A stretch of 43,736 nucleotides of DNA from Bacteroidota bacterium (GCA_002746305.1 NVWV01000002.1:1-43736); one strand, 5' to 3'; positions 17,483-26,244 are shown, counted from the stretch's first letter. Notes: a model not told the origin generated them from the letters alone. Numbers and translations are program-made.

Positions 17483-18283
17483 CTAACGAAGAACTTCGCT
17501 GCTCACTCCTGTGAAGCTAAATCCACCGTCGTGAAATAAATTCTGCATTGTTACCATTTTTGTGTAATCAGAGAATAGAGAGATACAATAGTCGGCACAA
17601 GCTGCAGCGTCAGCATTTCCCAATGGAGACATTTTTTCAGCATAGCTTATGAAATCATCAAATCCTTTCACTCCACTCCCAGCTGTAGTTACTGTAGGTG
17701 ATTGGGATATGGTATTTACTCTAACCTTACTTTTTTTACCATAATGATAACCGAAATTACGAGCTATACTCTCGAGTATAGCCTTGCTCTCAGACATTTC
17801 ACTGTAATCAGGAAATACACGTTGAGCTGCTATATACGTGAGTCCTAGTATTGAACCCCAGTCGCTTATTGCATCTTTTTGGTAACAAGCTTGTATCATT
17901 TTATGAAACGATAATGCGGAGATGTCATATGTTTTGTGTGTCCAATCGTACTTTAAATTAGTATAAGGTCTTCCTTTTCTTACGTTAAGACTCATACCTA
18001 TGGAGTGTAACATAAAATCGAATTGACCACCAAAGTGTTCCATTGATTTATCAACTAATTCCAACACTTGGTCATTGTCAGTGACATCACAAGGAATAAT
18101 AGGAGCATTTAGTTTTTCTGAAAGTTCATTAATGGCTCCCATCCGCATTGCAATAGGTGCATTGGTCAATACTATTTCAGCTCCCTGCTCTACGCATTTC
18201 TCAGCAACTTTCCAAGCGATTGAGCTACTGTCAAGTGCTCCAGATATGATCCCTTTTTTTCCTTTTAATAAATTGTTTGACAT
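17483..18283 (-). CDS. fabI: Enoyl-[acyl-carrier-protein] reductase
   Basis: Reduces enoyl-ACP in the last step of each fatty acid elongation cycle, in the cytoplasm. The 266-residue protein has the FabI form of the SDR fold: ISGALDSSSIAW for NADH binding, SIGMS after the fourth strand, and catalytic Tyr150, Tyr160 and Lys167, with the FabI spacing Tyr-x6-Lys (YSEMSESK). The C-terminus is typical (SDYTKMVTMQNLFHDGG). The start at MSNNLLKGKK (18283) fits homologues; the longer frame to 18346 would overlap the divergent lipoprotein gene. FabI is the triclosan target, so sensitivity would be expected unless another ENR exists. Confidence 0.93.
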   Translation of the reverse strand: MSNNLLKGKKGIISGALDSSSIAWKVAEKCVEQGAEIVLTNAPIAMRMGAINELSEKLNAPIIPCDVTDNDQVLELVDKSMEHFGGQFDFMLHSIGMSLNVRKGRPYTNLKYDWTHKTYDISALSFHKMIQACYQKDAISDWGSILGLTYIAAQRVFPDYSEMSESKAILESIARNFGYHYGKKSKVRVNTISQSPTVTTAGSGVKGFDDFISYAEKMSPLGNADAAACADYCISLFSDYTKMVTMQNLFHDGGFSFTGVSSEVLR

Positions 18284-18338
18284 AAATATTTCTTTCGGCT
18301 TTGCAATGTTAGAAAAATAAAACATTTTTGACAGAGAA

Positions 18339-19106
18339 ATGAACAAGCTTTTTTATTTTACAATCATAGCAGTCGTGTTATGCTCATGTAACACAAGTAC
18401 AGACAAAGGCAAATTAGCTGAGGTATCCAATAATGTTGAGTTGGGTCAGGCAGGCACTTTTAAATTCTTGGCATTTGATAGCCTAGAAGTGACTGCAGAT
18501 TATTATCCCAATGAAGCTGCTGAAAGTCTAATTATTCTTTGTCATCAAGGTGGGTTTAGTAGAGGTGCGTATAAGGACATAGCTCCACGGTTAGTTGATT
18601 CTGGTTTTGCATGTCTTGCACTTGACCTTCGAAGTGGAAATATGGCACAAGAAATTTTAAATGAAACGGCCAATAGAGCGAGAGAAAATGGTAAAGCAAG
18701 TACGTACATTGACGCTAAACAAGATATAGAAGCTGCGATAAATTATGTCGCTAGTAACTCGACCAAGAATATTTACTTATGGGGTAGTTCATACTCGGCT
18801 TCATTGGCTTTGATTATAGCAAATGAAGATGATAGAATTCAGAAAGTAGTTGCTTTTAGTCCTGGGGAGTTTTTGAGTAATCAGGAGCAGGTACGTTCTA
18901 GTATTGGAAATTTATCAAAACCTATATTTATAACCGGTAGTAAGGGTGAATATGATATTATTGTCAAACCAATTGTTGATGCGTTGAATAAAAACAATTT
19001 AATCACACTAAAACAAGATGGTTCAGGAAATCATGGTACTAAAACGCTGTGGAGTGACAATACAAATACTGCAAATATCTATGAGAAACTGTTCGAATTT
19101 CTATAG
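18339..19106 (+). CDS. Alpha/beta-hydrolase lipoprotein
   Basis: A 255-residue lipoprotein with lipobox LCSC (Cys17), so it is membrane-anchored outside the cytoplasm. The fold is an alpha/beta hydrolase: LIILCHQGG (oxyanion side), LDLRSGN, YLWGSSYSAS with candidate nucleophile Ser151, and a late His in GSGNHGTKTLW. The nucleophile elbow reads G-S-S-Y-S, lacking the usual second glycine. It resembles dienelactone-hydrolase-like or acyl-transfer esterases, but the substrate is unknown. It diverges from fabI with 55 bp between start codons. Its end overlaps the convergent T9SS gene by 6 nt. Confidence 0.78.
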   Translation: MNKLFYFTIIAVVLCSCNTSTDKGKLAEVSNNVELGQAGTFKFLAFDSLEVTADYYPNEAAESLIILCHQGGFSRGAYKDIAPRLVDSGFACLALDLRSGNMAQEILNETANRARENGKASTYIDAKQDIEAAINYVASNSTKNIYLWGSSYSASLALIIANEDDRIQKVVAFSPGEFLSNQEQVRSSIGNLSKPIFITGSKGEYDIIVKPIVDALNKNNLITLKQDGSGNHGTKTLWSDNTNTANIYEKLFEFL

Positions 19107-19715
19107 TTGAGATGCTACGATAAACTTACCTCTAAAGGTAATTATATCATCTCCTTTTAGATAATAATATATGAGCCCTTTAGGTAATGGAACATTTTGT
19201 AAGCTTATACTATTATCCATTGTGTTCATTGTATGAATTAATACACCATTGGTAGTATAGAACTCAATTTGAACTTGTTCGTTTGACCGGTTTTCAAAGT
19301 GTATTTTGGAAGTTGAAGTTACAGGATTAGGTATAATAAGAACCTCATTTATTGCACTAACCACTTGTATGGATATCACATTTGAATATCCATAGTTTCC
19401 TAATTCAAGCTTCAAAAAATTAATACTATTTCTGATGGGATCATTGAGAACGTATGAGTAGTCTTTTTCTGATGCATCGCCACAAATACCAAAGTAGGTT
19501 CCTCTTCTCTCAAATCCGTCGGTTGAATCATTTGACACTTCTACGTGAATATCTTGACAAGTGAATCCAGCCCTTGTTGTCCAAGTAATATAGAGCTTAC
19601 CATCAATTGCCTCAGCGTCAAAATTCTTAACAAAATCATTAGAACCCTGGGCAAAGGAATTAAGCCCAATAGCTAAAAAAATAAGTAAAAAAACGAACCT
19701 AAATATTACTCTCAT
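19101..19715 (-). CDS. Small T9SS-type secreted protein
   Basis: A 204-residue exported protein: signal peptide MRVIFRFVFLLIFLAIG...SFAQ, a middle part of about 90 residues (YITWTTRAGFTCQDIHVEVS) that looks like a single beta-sandwich of fibronectin-like character, and a C-terminal sorting domain from LIIPNPVTSTSKIHF to the end. The PNP motif and terminal KGLIYYYLKGDD fit T9SS type A. The start at 19715 places the signal peptide first. It is a very small cargo protein for this system; function unknown. The upstream region diverges from kdsA. Confidence 0.72.
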   Translation of the reverse strand: MRVIFRFVFLLIFLAIGLNSFAQGSNDFVKNFDAEAIDGKLYITWTTRAGFTCQDIHVEVSNDSTDGFERRGTYFGICGDASEKDYSYVLNDPIRNSINFLKLELGNYGYSNVISIQVVSAINEVLIIPNPVTSTSKIHFENRSNEQVQIEFYTTNGVLIHTMNTMDNSISLQNVPLPKGLIYYYLKGDDIITFRGKFIVASQL

Positions 19716-19723
19716 TATATGAC

Positions 19724-19731
19724 TATTTTTG
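19724..19731 (+). promoter_or_regulatory. -7 promoter element TATTTTTG for kdsA
   Basis: A perfect TAnnTTTG match, 27 nt upstream of the TTG at 19759. It overlaps the upstream TTG at 19729, which therefore cannot be the start of the usual transcript. Confidence 0.5.
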
Positions 19732-19758
19732 CCCTTCAATTATTATATATTTATTACT

Positions 19759-20571
19759 TTGAATAACATTGAATCTACTTTAGACCAGGTGCTTAAGTCT
19801 GATAAGTTGTTTCTATTAGCTGGACCTTGTGCTATAGAAAACGAAACAATCACCTTGCAAACAGCAGAGTTCTTGACAAAATTAACGGATAAGCTTGGGA
19901 TACCTTACGTTTTTAAGTCATCATACCGTAAAGCAAATAGGACAAAGTCGTCATCGTTTACAGGTATTGGAGATGAAAAGGCCCTAAAACTATTAGGAAA
20001 GGTTAGATCTGAGTTTGGAGTACCAACAGTTACTGATATACATGAAAGTAAGGAAGCGGAGATGGCAGCGGAGTATGTGGACATGTTACAAATACCTGCA
20101 TTTTTATTTAGGCAAACAGAACTGCTTCAAGCTGCAGGAAAAACCGGTAAAGTTGTAAATATTAAAAAGGGTCAGTTTGCAGCTGCAGAAGCCATGCCAT
20201 TTGCTGCCAATAAGGTAAAGGAAACAGGAAATGATAGAATCCTTCTCACTGAACGTGGTAATATGTTTGGGTACGGTGATATGGTGGTAGATTATAGAAA
20301 CTTGGTTTGGATGAAGGAAATGGGCTACAAAGTGGTAATGGATTGCACACATTCATTGCAACAACCAAATAATGGCACAGGAACGACTGGAGGATTGCCT
20401 CAGTTAATTGAACCGATGGCTAAAGCAGCAGTAGCTGTTGGGGTTGATGGTTTATTTATAGAAACACATCCTGACCCTTCGACTGCTCTGAGTGATGGAG
20501 CTAACATGCTACCGTTACATAAAATTGAGGAGTTACTTGTAAAGCTTTTGAGAGTAAGAGAGAGTCTTTAA
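19759..20571 (+). CDS. kdsA: 3-deoxy-8-phosphooctulonate synthase (KDO8P synthase)
   Basis: Condenses phosphoenolpyruvate with arabinose-5-phosphate to make KDO-8-phosphate for the lipopolysaccharide inner core. The 270-residue TIM barrel shows AGPCAIEN near the start, FKSSYRKANRTK with Asn60, PTVTDIHE, QIPAFLFRQTEL, KKGQFAA, RGNMFGYGDMVVDYR, DCTHSLQQPN and ETHPDPS. Asn in KANRT (instead of Cys) marks the metal-independent class. The start is taken as TTG at 19759 because a TATTTTTG -7 element sits at 19724-19731, overlapping the next upstream candidate. KDO synthesis agrees with a Gram-negative envelope. Confidence 0.94.
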   Translation: MNNIESTLDQVLKSDKLFLLAGPCAIENETITLQTAEFLTKLTDKLGIPYVFKSSYRKANRTKSSSFTGIGDEKALKLLGKVRSEFGVPTVTDIHESKEAEMAAEYVDMLQIPAFLFRQTELLQAAGKTGKVVNIKKGQFAAAEAMPFAANKVKETGNDRILLTERGNMFGYGDMVVDYRNLVWMKEMGYKVVMDCTHSLQQPNNGTGTTGGLPQLIEPMAKAAVAVGVDGLFIETHPDPSTALSDGANMLPLHKIEELLVKLLRVRESL

Positions 20572-20587
20572 GAGGATAGTTTGAAGT

Positions 20588-20627
20588 AAAAAAGAGAGAG
20601 GAAGACTAGTTTCCTAATCCTCCTCTC
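20588..20627 (-). terminator. Rho-independent terminator of the Omp28-like gene
   Basis: On the minus strand GAGAGGAGGA (20618-20627) pairs with TCTTCCTCTC (20596-20605), 10 bp with one G-U, followed by a run of T. Confidence 0.75.
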
Positions 20628-20696
20628 AACTAACTAACCAATTAAATCAAATTTACCCACCATCATAACGATGATCATTTGGTAAATATTTTATCG

Positions 20697-21530
20697 TTAA
20701 TAAACTAAATTATTATTAGCATTAACTACAAGAAAGTTTTCACCTTCTTTTTTCCAGACGATTACAGTGACATATAAGTTATCTTTAACCCATGTCTTAT
20801 TAAGTGTGAAATCTTTTGTTTTTTCTGTTTCTGAGCCACTTAGCAAAGCCTCATCCTCAATTAAATCACCAAACCCTCCACTATTACTAACACGTATAAC
20901 ATGATTATGTTCAAAAGGATTTTGAGCACCACTGTTTTGTTTGTATAAAATGTCATTTTCCATTACATACAAACCAATCCAGTATTCACCCGCTAAATTT
21001 TTAAGAGCTTTAGTCTTGTACCTAATTGTCAATTTATCTCCATTAATGGCTTGTGATACTCCAACAGCCATACTTGTTTCAATGCTTTGAAAAGTTTCAA
21101 TTTCTGAGTTTATTTTTAAAATACTAGCTGAACCATTGATACTATTTCCAGATAATACTACCCCATTGGTATTGTTAATCCACAGTTGTGGAGTGAAATA
21201 TTGTCCTGTTCTATTGTTGGCAATAGCCTTACTTGCACCAGTAATCATGGGGTCACCGTATTTAATATGTACGGCTACAGGAACAATGTCATTTTTTAGA
21301 TTTCTAGACATGTTCTCAAATGTTGGAGCTCCCCAACTGCCACATCCTGGACATCCGGTACTTGTGAAATCAAAGAAAACAGGTTTGTTAATTTCTGCAA
21401 GGGTAATAGCTGGAGCGTCATTAACTTCAACTTCTATTTTTTGCTCTTTCTGTACCGTTAGTTTTGTATTATCTTTACAACTCGTAAATGCAAACACAGT
21501 TAATCCCAATGAAATGATGATTTTGTTCAT
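20697..21530 (-). CDS. Omp28-like lipoprotein with thioredoxin fold
   Basis: A 277-residue lipoprotein (MNKIIISLGLTVFAFTSC). After a short linker the protein has a thioredoxin-like start, PVFFDFTSTGCPGCGSWG, with a CxxC pair and then FTPQLWINN in the cis-Pro position, followed by an Ig-like C-terminal half (GEYWIGLYVMEN, VTVIVWKKE). This two-part layout matches the Omp28-related family of Bacteroidota, described as surface or outer-membrane lipoproteins. Redox activity is possible because CxxC is kept. The start at 21530 gives a clean lipoprotein signal; the 5 extra codons to 21545 are probably untranslated. Confidence 0.78.
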   Translation of the reverse strand: MNKIIISLGLTVFAFTSCKDNTKLTVQKEQKIEVEVNDAPAITLAEINKPVFFDFTSTGCPGCGSWGAPTFENMSRNLKNDIVPVAVHIKYGDPMITGASKAIANNRTGQYFTPQLWINNTNGVVLSGNSINGSASILKINSEIETFQSIETSMAVGVSQAINGDKLTIRYKTKALKNLAGEYWIGLYVMENDILYKQNSGAQNPFEHNHVIRVSNSGGFGDLIEDEALLSGSETEKTKDFTLNKTWVKDNLYVTVIVWKKEGENFLVVNANNNLVY

Positions 21531-21591
21531 ATTATATAGTTTCATATACGAAAAGTGAAGAAAACCTTACATTGAATGTGATTATAATAAA

Positions 21592-21599
21592 TATTTTCG
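21592..21599 (+). promoter_or_regulatory. -7 promoter element TATTTTCG
   Basis: One mismatch to TAnnTTTG. A TTG at 21572-21574 lies 17 nt upstream as a -33 candidate, and the start of the DUF5606 gene is 28 nt downstream. Confidence 0.45.
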
Positions 21600-21627
21600 C
21601 ACTTAATAAAGAAATACTGACAAACAC

Positions 21628-22170
21628 ATGGCATTATACCTTTCAGACATCGTATCTGTTTCTGGGAAACCAGGTTTACACAAATTAGTTGGTCAAAGAT
21701 CAAATGGACTTATTGTTGAGTCTTTGGACGCATCTAAAAAAAGATTTCCAACCAGCATTACACAAAAAGTATCCTTTCTAAGTGACATATCCATGTACAC
21801 TTATGACGGAGATGAAAAGTTAGAAGAAATTCTAGTAAAGCTTAACAAGGAAGCGTTAGGAGGATTAACCTTAATTTCCAAAAAGAGCAATGGTGAGGAA
21901 GTTCAGACTTTCTTCAGAAAACTAGTGGAGAACTATGATGAAGATCAAGTTTATAACTCTGACATTTTGAAATTAGTAAGTTGGTATAAAATCCTTAAGG
22001 ATTTTGTGGATTTTGATAACTTATCGGAGTCGGAAGAGGTAGAGGAGAAAAAGGCTGCAAAAAAGGCTGGGTCTAAGGCTGCAAAAAAGCCAAATCCCAA
22101 GTCAGCACCAAAAGTTCAAAGCAAAGCCAAGGGTGGAATTAAAAAATCAGGTAATCTGAAAGCAGGATAG
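21628..22170 (+). CDS. DUF5606 protein with lysine/alanine-rich tail
   Basis: A 180-residue protein. Residues 1-136 match the Bacteroidota DUF5606 pattern: LSDIVSVSGKPGLHKLVGQR, RFPTSITQKVSFLSDISMYT and a helical acidic region. From about residue 137 it switches to a strongly basic Lys/Ala/Ser/Pro tail (EEKKAAKKAGSKAAKKPNPK) that looks like histone H1-like tails and would be disordered. The domain's function is unknown; a nucleic-acid-binding or ribosome-linked role is suggested only by composition. It is a single-gene unit with its own promoter-like TATTTTCG at 21592-21599. Confidence 0.82.
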   Translation: MALYLSDIVSVSGKPGLHKLVGQRSNGLIVESLDASKKRFPTSITQKVSFLSDISMYTYDGDEKLEEILVKLNKEALGGLTLISKKSNGEEVQTFFRKLVENYDEDQVYNSDILKLVSWYKILKDFVDFDNLSESEEVEEKKAAKKAGSKAAKKPNPKSAPKVQSKAKGGIKKSGNLKAG

Positions 22171-22201
22171 GGAACTTAACTCTCCTTTATTCTTAAAGTA
22201 A

Positions 22202-23830
22202 TTATTTTAAGAATTCAGTTTCTCTCAAGTCTAAATGGTTTAGTGCATTGACTTGAATAAAGCTTACTTTTTTGTTTCTAATCCAAATACTTTCGTCGTA
22301 AAATAATAGTGCGTAAGGCTGATTTTCTCCTAGTATACGTTCCATTCTAGTGAACAGTTCTGTACGTTTTTTATGGTCCGTTTCTGAGAGTAATTGCATA
22401 TAAAGTTGATCGAAATCTTCATTCAGAAAACGAGTATAGTTGGGGCCATTTGGAGCTTTATTGAGACCATAAAAGCAGGCCATATAGTTTTCTCCATCAG
22501 GATAGTCCGCAATCCAACTACTTCTAAAAAATGCTAAGTCTCCCGAAGACTTCTGTTGTTTAAGAAGACTAGATGGGATAACATCAATTTTTATGTCGAT
22601 ACCAATTTCAGCACAGTTCTTCTGTACTAAAATGCAAAGGTCTAAATAGTCTCTAGTAGTTGTTAATATAAGTGGGGTGCTTTGTTCTATAGCTGTTTTT
22701 TTTAAATAATATCTAGCTAGCTGTTGATCATAAGGTTTATTCTGAGCCTTATTATAAGATGGGAGTCCTTTAGGTGAAAAACCTCCTTCTGCTGGTATCC
22801 CAACTCCATTCCTTAAGTAAGTAATCATTGCTTCTCTATCAATGCAATGATGAATAGCCTTCCTAAAGTTTAAGTTACTTACCGGAGATGATTTATTTTC
22901 CAGATTGAAGGCCAAATATTCAGTATTTAGAAATGGACTCTTTTGAAGAACAAATTGAGTCGTGTATTTTTCTTTTAAATCTCCTGTACCGGTTAGAATT
23001 TCATCTTTGAATGAACTTTCCAAACCTGTAAACAGATCCAGTTTACCTTGGGTGAACTCTAATAACTCTGTTTGTTTACTTTGAATAAATGAAATAGATA
23101 GTGCGTCAAGTTTAGGTATTGAATTGTCTTTTGTCGATTCAAAATACGCGTCATTTTTTATCAAATTAAGTTTTATACCATCTGCCCAATTGGCAAATTG
23201 AAAAGGTCCTGTTCCTATGGGATGTTTGCCAAAATTTGCACCGTAGTGCTCTACAACTTCTTGAGGTACAACATAACAGTATGCCATAGTTAGCATACTT
23301 AGGAGAGGAGTAAATGGTTTGTTTAAATTTATTTGAAACGTAGAGTCATTGAGAGAAACAAATGGTTTTTCTTTATTTATAATCCCGTTAAAGATCCAAG
23401 CACCGTCTGAAGCTGTAGCAGGATTAATAATTCGGCTGAAGGAATACACAAAATCACTAGCATTAACTTCTCTTTTTTGATCTTTTAAAAGTGGGTGATT
23501 GTGGAAAAGTACTCCTTTTCTGAGTAGAAAAGTGTACGTTTTAGCATCTTCTGAGATGGAGTAGCTTTTAGCAATACTAGGAACAATGTTGAGGTCTTTA
23601 TCCAATTGAAGGAGGCCGTTAAATAGCTGATTTACAGTTCTTATATTCTCTTGCGTACGTGCAAAAGCAGGATCTAATGAGGTAATGCCAGTTGGACTAT
23701 TGAACCGCAAAATGGACTTTGTATTCTTTTCTTCGTGAGAATTACAAGAAATCAACATAAAAGAGATGTGAATAACTATGAAAAATCTGTTTATTATACC
23801 CTTGTATTTGGGATTAAATTTGAATTTCAA
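22202..23830 (-). CDS. Peptide-binding lipoprotein of an ABC transporter (SBP_bac_5)
   Basis: A 542-residue solute-binding protein of the DppA/OppA family, which binds di- or oligopeptides. The family landmarks are present: SLDPAFARTQENI, LFNGLLQLDKDLNIVPSIAKS, YTFLLRKGVLFHNHP, PIGTGPFQFANW, NFRKAIHHCIDREAMI and the C-terminal ADYPDGENYM. The signal peptide is a lipoprotein type ending MLISC, with a basic start (KFKFNPKYKG). The start chosen is TTG at 23830, as no ATG gives a good signal peptide; this is uncertain. No permease genes are adjacent. The start lies 12 bp from the divergent UPF0173 gene, so its N-terminal codons probably hold that gene's promoter. Confidence 0.82.
   Translation of the reverse strand: MKFKFNPKYKGIINRFFIVIHISFMLISCNSHEEKNTKSILRFNSPTGITSLDPAFARTQENIRTVNQLFNGLLQLDKDLNIVPSIAKSYSISEDAKTYTFLLRKGVLFHNHPLLKDQKREVNASDFVYSFSRIINPATASDGAWIFNGIINKEKPFVSLNDSTFQINLNKPFTPLLSMLTMAYCYVVPQEVVEHYGANFGKHPIGTGPFQFANWADGIKLNLIKNDAYFESTKDNSIPKLDALSISFIQSKQTELLEFTQGKLDLFTGLESSFKDEILTGTGDLKEKYTTQFVLQKSPFLNTEYLAFNLENKSSPVSNLNFRKAIHHCIDREAMITYLRNGVGIPAEGGFSPKGLPSYNKAQNKPYDQQLARYYLKKTAIEQSTPLILTTTRDYLDLCILVQKNCAEIGIDIKIDVIPSSLLKQQKSSGDLAFFRSSWIADYPDGENYMACFYGLNKAPNGPNYTRFLNEDFDQLYMQLLSETDHKKRTELFTRMERILGENQPYALLFYDESIWIRNKKVSFIQVNALNHLDLRETEFLK
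23815..23822 (+). promoter_or_regulatory. -7 promoter element TAAATTTG inside the divergent gene
   Basis: A perfect TAnnTTTG match, 20 nt upstream of the GTG start at 23843. It lies in the first codons of the minus-strand peptide-binding lipoprotein gene. Confidence 0.4.
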
Positions 23831-23842
23831 AGATTGATAACG

Positions 23843-24529
23843 GTGAGACCACAGATTACATATTACGGACATTCGTGTTTTTCGATACAATTAGGCGGTA
23901 AAAATATATTGTTTGATCCATTCATTACTCCTAATCCAAAGGCAAGTATGGTCGATGTTTCCACAATTAAGCCTGATGTAATCTTAATAACACATGGTCA
24001 TGGTGACCACATAGCCGATGTTGAAGCAATTGCTAAGCAAAGTAATGCTCAAGTAATTGCAGCCTATGAGGTAACAGAATGGCTATCTCAGAAAGGGGTG
24101 AAAAATTGTCTTCCTATGAATACTGGAGGTTCAATTAATCTTGGTTTTTGTTATGTAAAAATGGTGAAAGCTGAGCACTCAAGCTCATTTCCCGATGGGT
24201 CTTATGCAGGAAATGCAATAGGGTTCGTTGTAAATAATTCAGAGTGTTGTTTTTACTATGCTGGAGATACCTCATTGACACTTGATATGCAGCTTATACC
24301 CTTGGAGTTTAAACTTGATTTTGCATTTCTTCCTATTGGTGATAACTTTACCATGGGAATTGATGATGCTGTTAAGGCTACAAAGCTGATCAATTGCAAA
24401 AAAGTAGTAGGAATGCATTTTGATACATTCCCACCCATAGAGATAGATCATAAGAGAGCGTTGGAGTCTTTTGAAAAGGAAGGACTTAGCTTGATACTAC
24501 CTATTATTAATCAAACCATACAACTATAA
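23843..24529 (+). CDS. UPF0173-type metal-dependent hydrolase
   Basis: A 228-residue metallo-beta-lactamase-fold hydrolase of the UPF0173 group. It opens TYYGHSCFSIQLGGKNILF, carries ILITHGHGDHIADV (HxHxDH metal site), KAEHSSSF, FYYAGDTSLTLDM and a late VGMHFDTFPP histidine. The physiological substrate of the family is not established. The start is a GTG at 23843 because homologues begin at this point; TAAATTTG at 23815-23822 may be its -7 element. parA follows after 14 nt, so it probably leads the par operon. Confidence 0.87.
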   Translation: MRPQITYYGHSCFSIQLGGKNILFDPFITPNPKASMVDVSTIKPDVILITHGHGDHIADVEAIAKQSNAQVIAAYEVTEWLSQKGVKNCLPMNTGGSINLGFCYVKMVKAEHSSSFPDGSYAGNAIGFVVNNSECCFYYAGDTSLTLDMQLIPLEFKLDFAFLPIGDNFTMGIDDAVKATKLINCKKVVGMHFDTFPPIEIDHKRALESFEKEGLSLILPIINQTIQL

Positions 24530-24543
24530 ACGGAATAAAAAAT

Positions 24544-25344
24544 ATGTCTAAAATCATTTGTATAGCAAATCAAAAAGGAGGAGTAGGAAAAACAACCACA
24601 GCTACTAATTTGGCATATAGTCTTGCTGTATTAGAAAACAGAGTATTGTTAGTGGATGCCGACCCTCAAGCAAATTCCACATCTCATTTGGGGTTAGATC
24701 CAAAGAACATAAGGCTAGGACTTTATGAATTAATGGTTCAAGACCTAAATCCGGCTGATGCTATTTTAGATACGAAGTATGAGTATCTTCAAATCTTACC
24801 AGCAAATATTGATTTGGTAGGAGCGGAGATAGAGATGATTGATTTGCCGAATAGAGAAAAGATAATGGGTAAGATGTTTGATAAGATTAGAGATCGTTTT
24901 GATTTTATAATTATCGATTGCTCACCTTCTCTAGGACTTATCACTACCAATGCTCTAGGAGCAGCGGATTCGGTATTAATTCCAATCCAATGCGAGTATT
25001 TTGCATTAGAAGGTTTAGGTAAATTGCTTAATACCATAAAAATTGTACAAAGAAGTATCAATACGAAACTTGAGATAGAAGGGTTATTGTTGACCATGTA
25101 TGATGCAAGACTTCGATTGTCAAATCAGGTAGTGGAAGAAGTTAAATTACATTTCCAGGAACTGGTTTTTGATACTATTATAAAACGAAATACAACTTTG
25201 AGCGAGGCTCCTAGCTTTGGTGTTCCAGTATTGGAGCATGATGCTACTGCAGTAGGAAGTGTTGGTTACCTAAATTTAGCAAGAGAATTGTTACAAAAGA
25301 ATGGTATGACAAAAATCAGCGAAAAAGAGAGAATTATACAATAG
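24544..25344 (+). CDS. parA: ParA-family chromosome partitioning ATPase
   Basis: A 266-residue deviant-Walker ATPase (Soj type) that drives origin segregation with ParB. The deviant Walker A motif KGGVGKTT lies at 11-18, switch I reads DADPQANST, Walker B FIIIDCSPSLG, and CEYFALEGLG follows. There is no N-terminal helix-turn-helix, so it is the chromosomal type. It is followed by parB after 6 nt and preceded by the UPF0173 gene after 14 nt. No parS site could be identified with confidence in the window. Confidence 0.94.
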   Translation: MSKIICIANQKGGVGKTTTATNLAYSLAVLENRVLLVDADPQANSTSHLGLDPKNIRLGLYELMVQDLNPADAILDTKYEYLQILPANIDLVGAEIEMIDLPNREKIMGKMFDKIRDRFDFIIIDCSPSLGLITTNALGAADSVLIPIQCEYFALEGLGKLLNTIKIVQRSINTKLEIEGLLLTMYDARLRLSNQVVEEVKLHFQELVFDTIIKRNTTLSEAPSFGVPVLEHDATAVGSVGYLNLARELLQKNGMTKISEKERIIQ

Positions 25345-25350
25345 AATTTA

Positions 25351-26226
25351 ATGGCAAAGAGAGTATTAGGAAGAGGTTTAAGTGCATTGCTAGAAAATGC
25401 AGAAACTGATATTACTAGTTTAGAACCAAAGGCTTTACATAGTATTGCTGAAATTAAGATTAGCCAAATTATTGCCAATCCTTTTCAGCCTCGTACTGAG
25501 TTTGATGTCAAAGCTTTGGATGAGCTTTCTGAGTCTATTAAAATTCATGGAATAATTCAACCCATCACTGTACGTAAGGTAGGTTATGAGAAGTATGAGT
25601 TAATTAGTGGTGAAAGAAGAACGAGAGCTTCCATACTTGCAGAGTTAAGTCACATCCCAGCTTATATTAGATTAGCTGATGATCAGCAGATGCTTGAAAT
25701 GGCTCTGATTGAAAATATTCAGCGTGAAAACCTTAATTCAATCGAGATAGCACTGTCATATAAACGCTTACTTGACGAATGCGGGTTAAAACAGGAAGAG
25801 TTAGGAGAAAGAGTCGGCAAGAAAAGAAGTACCGTAAACAACTATCTTAGGTTGTTGAGATTACCAGACGAAATACAACTAGCTATTAAAGAAGGTAATA
25901 TTATGATGGGACATGCTCGTGCTCTGGTTAATGTTGAAAATACAGAGAGGCAACTTGCGATCTTTAAATCGGCGGTAAATGGCAGTCTATCTGTTCGTCA
26001 AGTAGAAGAAATGGTAAGGAATGAAAAAGATGCTGATGAAGGAACTCATAGTAAAGCCGCTGCCAAGTACTTTGATTTTACAGATTATATCAAAGATAAA
26101 ACGGTTATTGAAAAGAAATTCAATACGGATATACGTTTCAAATCACGTTCAAATGACAATGGAACTATAATCATAAGCTTTTCGTCTAAAGAACAGTTGG
26201 AAGATATCTTAGAAAAGATGTCTTAG
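25351..26226 (+). CDS. parB: ParB/Spo0J-family centromere-binding protein
   Basis: A 291-residue DNA-binding CTPase (by family knowledge) that loads at parS and stimulates ParA. It begins with the typical VLGRGLSALLEN; the ParB/Srx domain holds NPFQPRTEF and LISGERRTRASILAEL; the helix-turn-helix follows with LGERVGKKRSTVNNYLRLLR and IMMGHARALV. The C-terminal dimerisation part ends near SKEQLEDILEKMS. Length is normal. It sits in one operon with parA upstream and a DUF5683 gene 18 nt downstream, the order commonly seen in Bacteroidota. Confidence 0.94.
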   Translation: MAKRVLGRGLSALLENAETDITSLEPKALHSIAEIKISQIIANPFQPRTEFDVKALDELSESIKIHGIIQPITVRKVGYEKYELISGERRTRASILAELSHIPAYIRLADDQQMLEMALIENIQRENLNSIEIALSYKRLLDECGLKQEELGERVGKKRSTVNNYLRLLRLPDEIQLAIKEGNIMMGHARALVNVENTERQLAIFKSAVNGSLSVRQVEEMVRNEKDADEGTHSKAAAKYFDFTDYIKDKTVIEKKFNTDIRFKSRSNDNGTIIISFSSKEQLEDILEKMS

Positions 26227-26244
26227 TTTAGATTTGCACTCAAA

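Noticed and set aside
20640..20690. Hairpin-like TTTACC...GGTAAA with ATCAT/ATGAT between kdsA and the Omp28-like gene
   Set aside because: It is interrupted, AT-rich and lacks a T-run; the stem at 20596-20627 is the better terminator.
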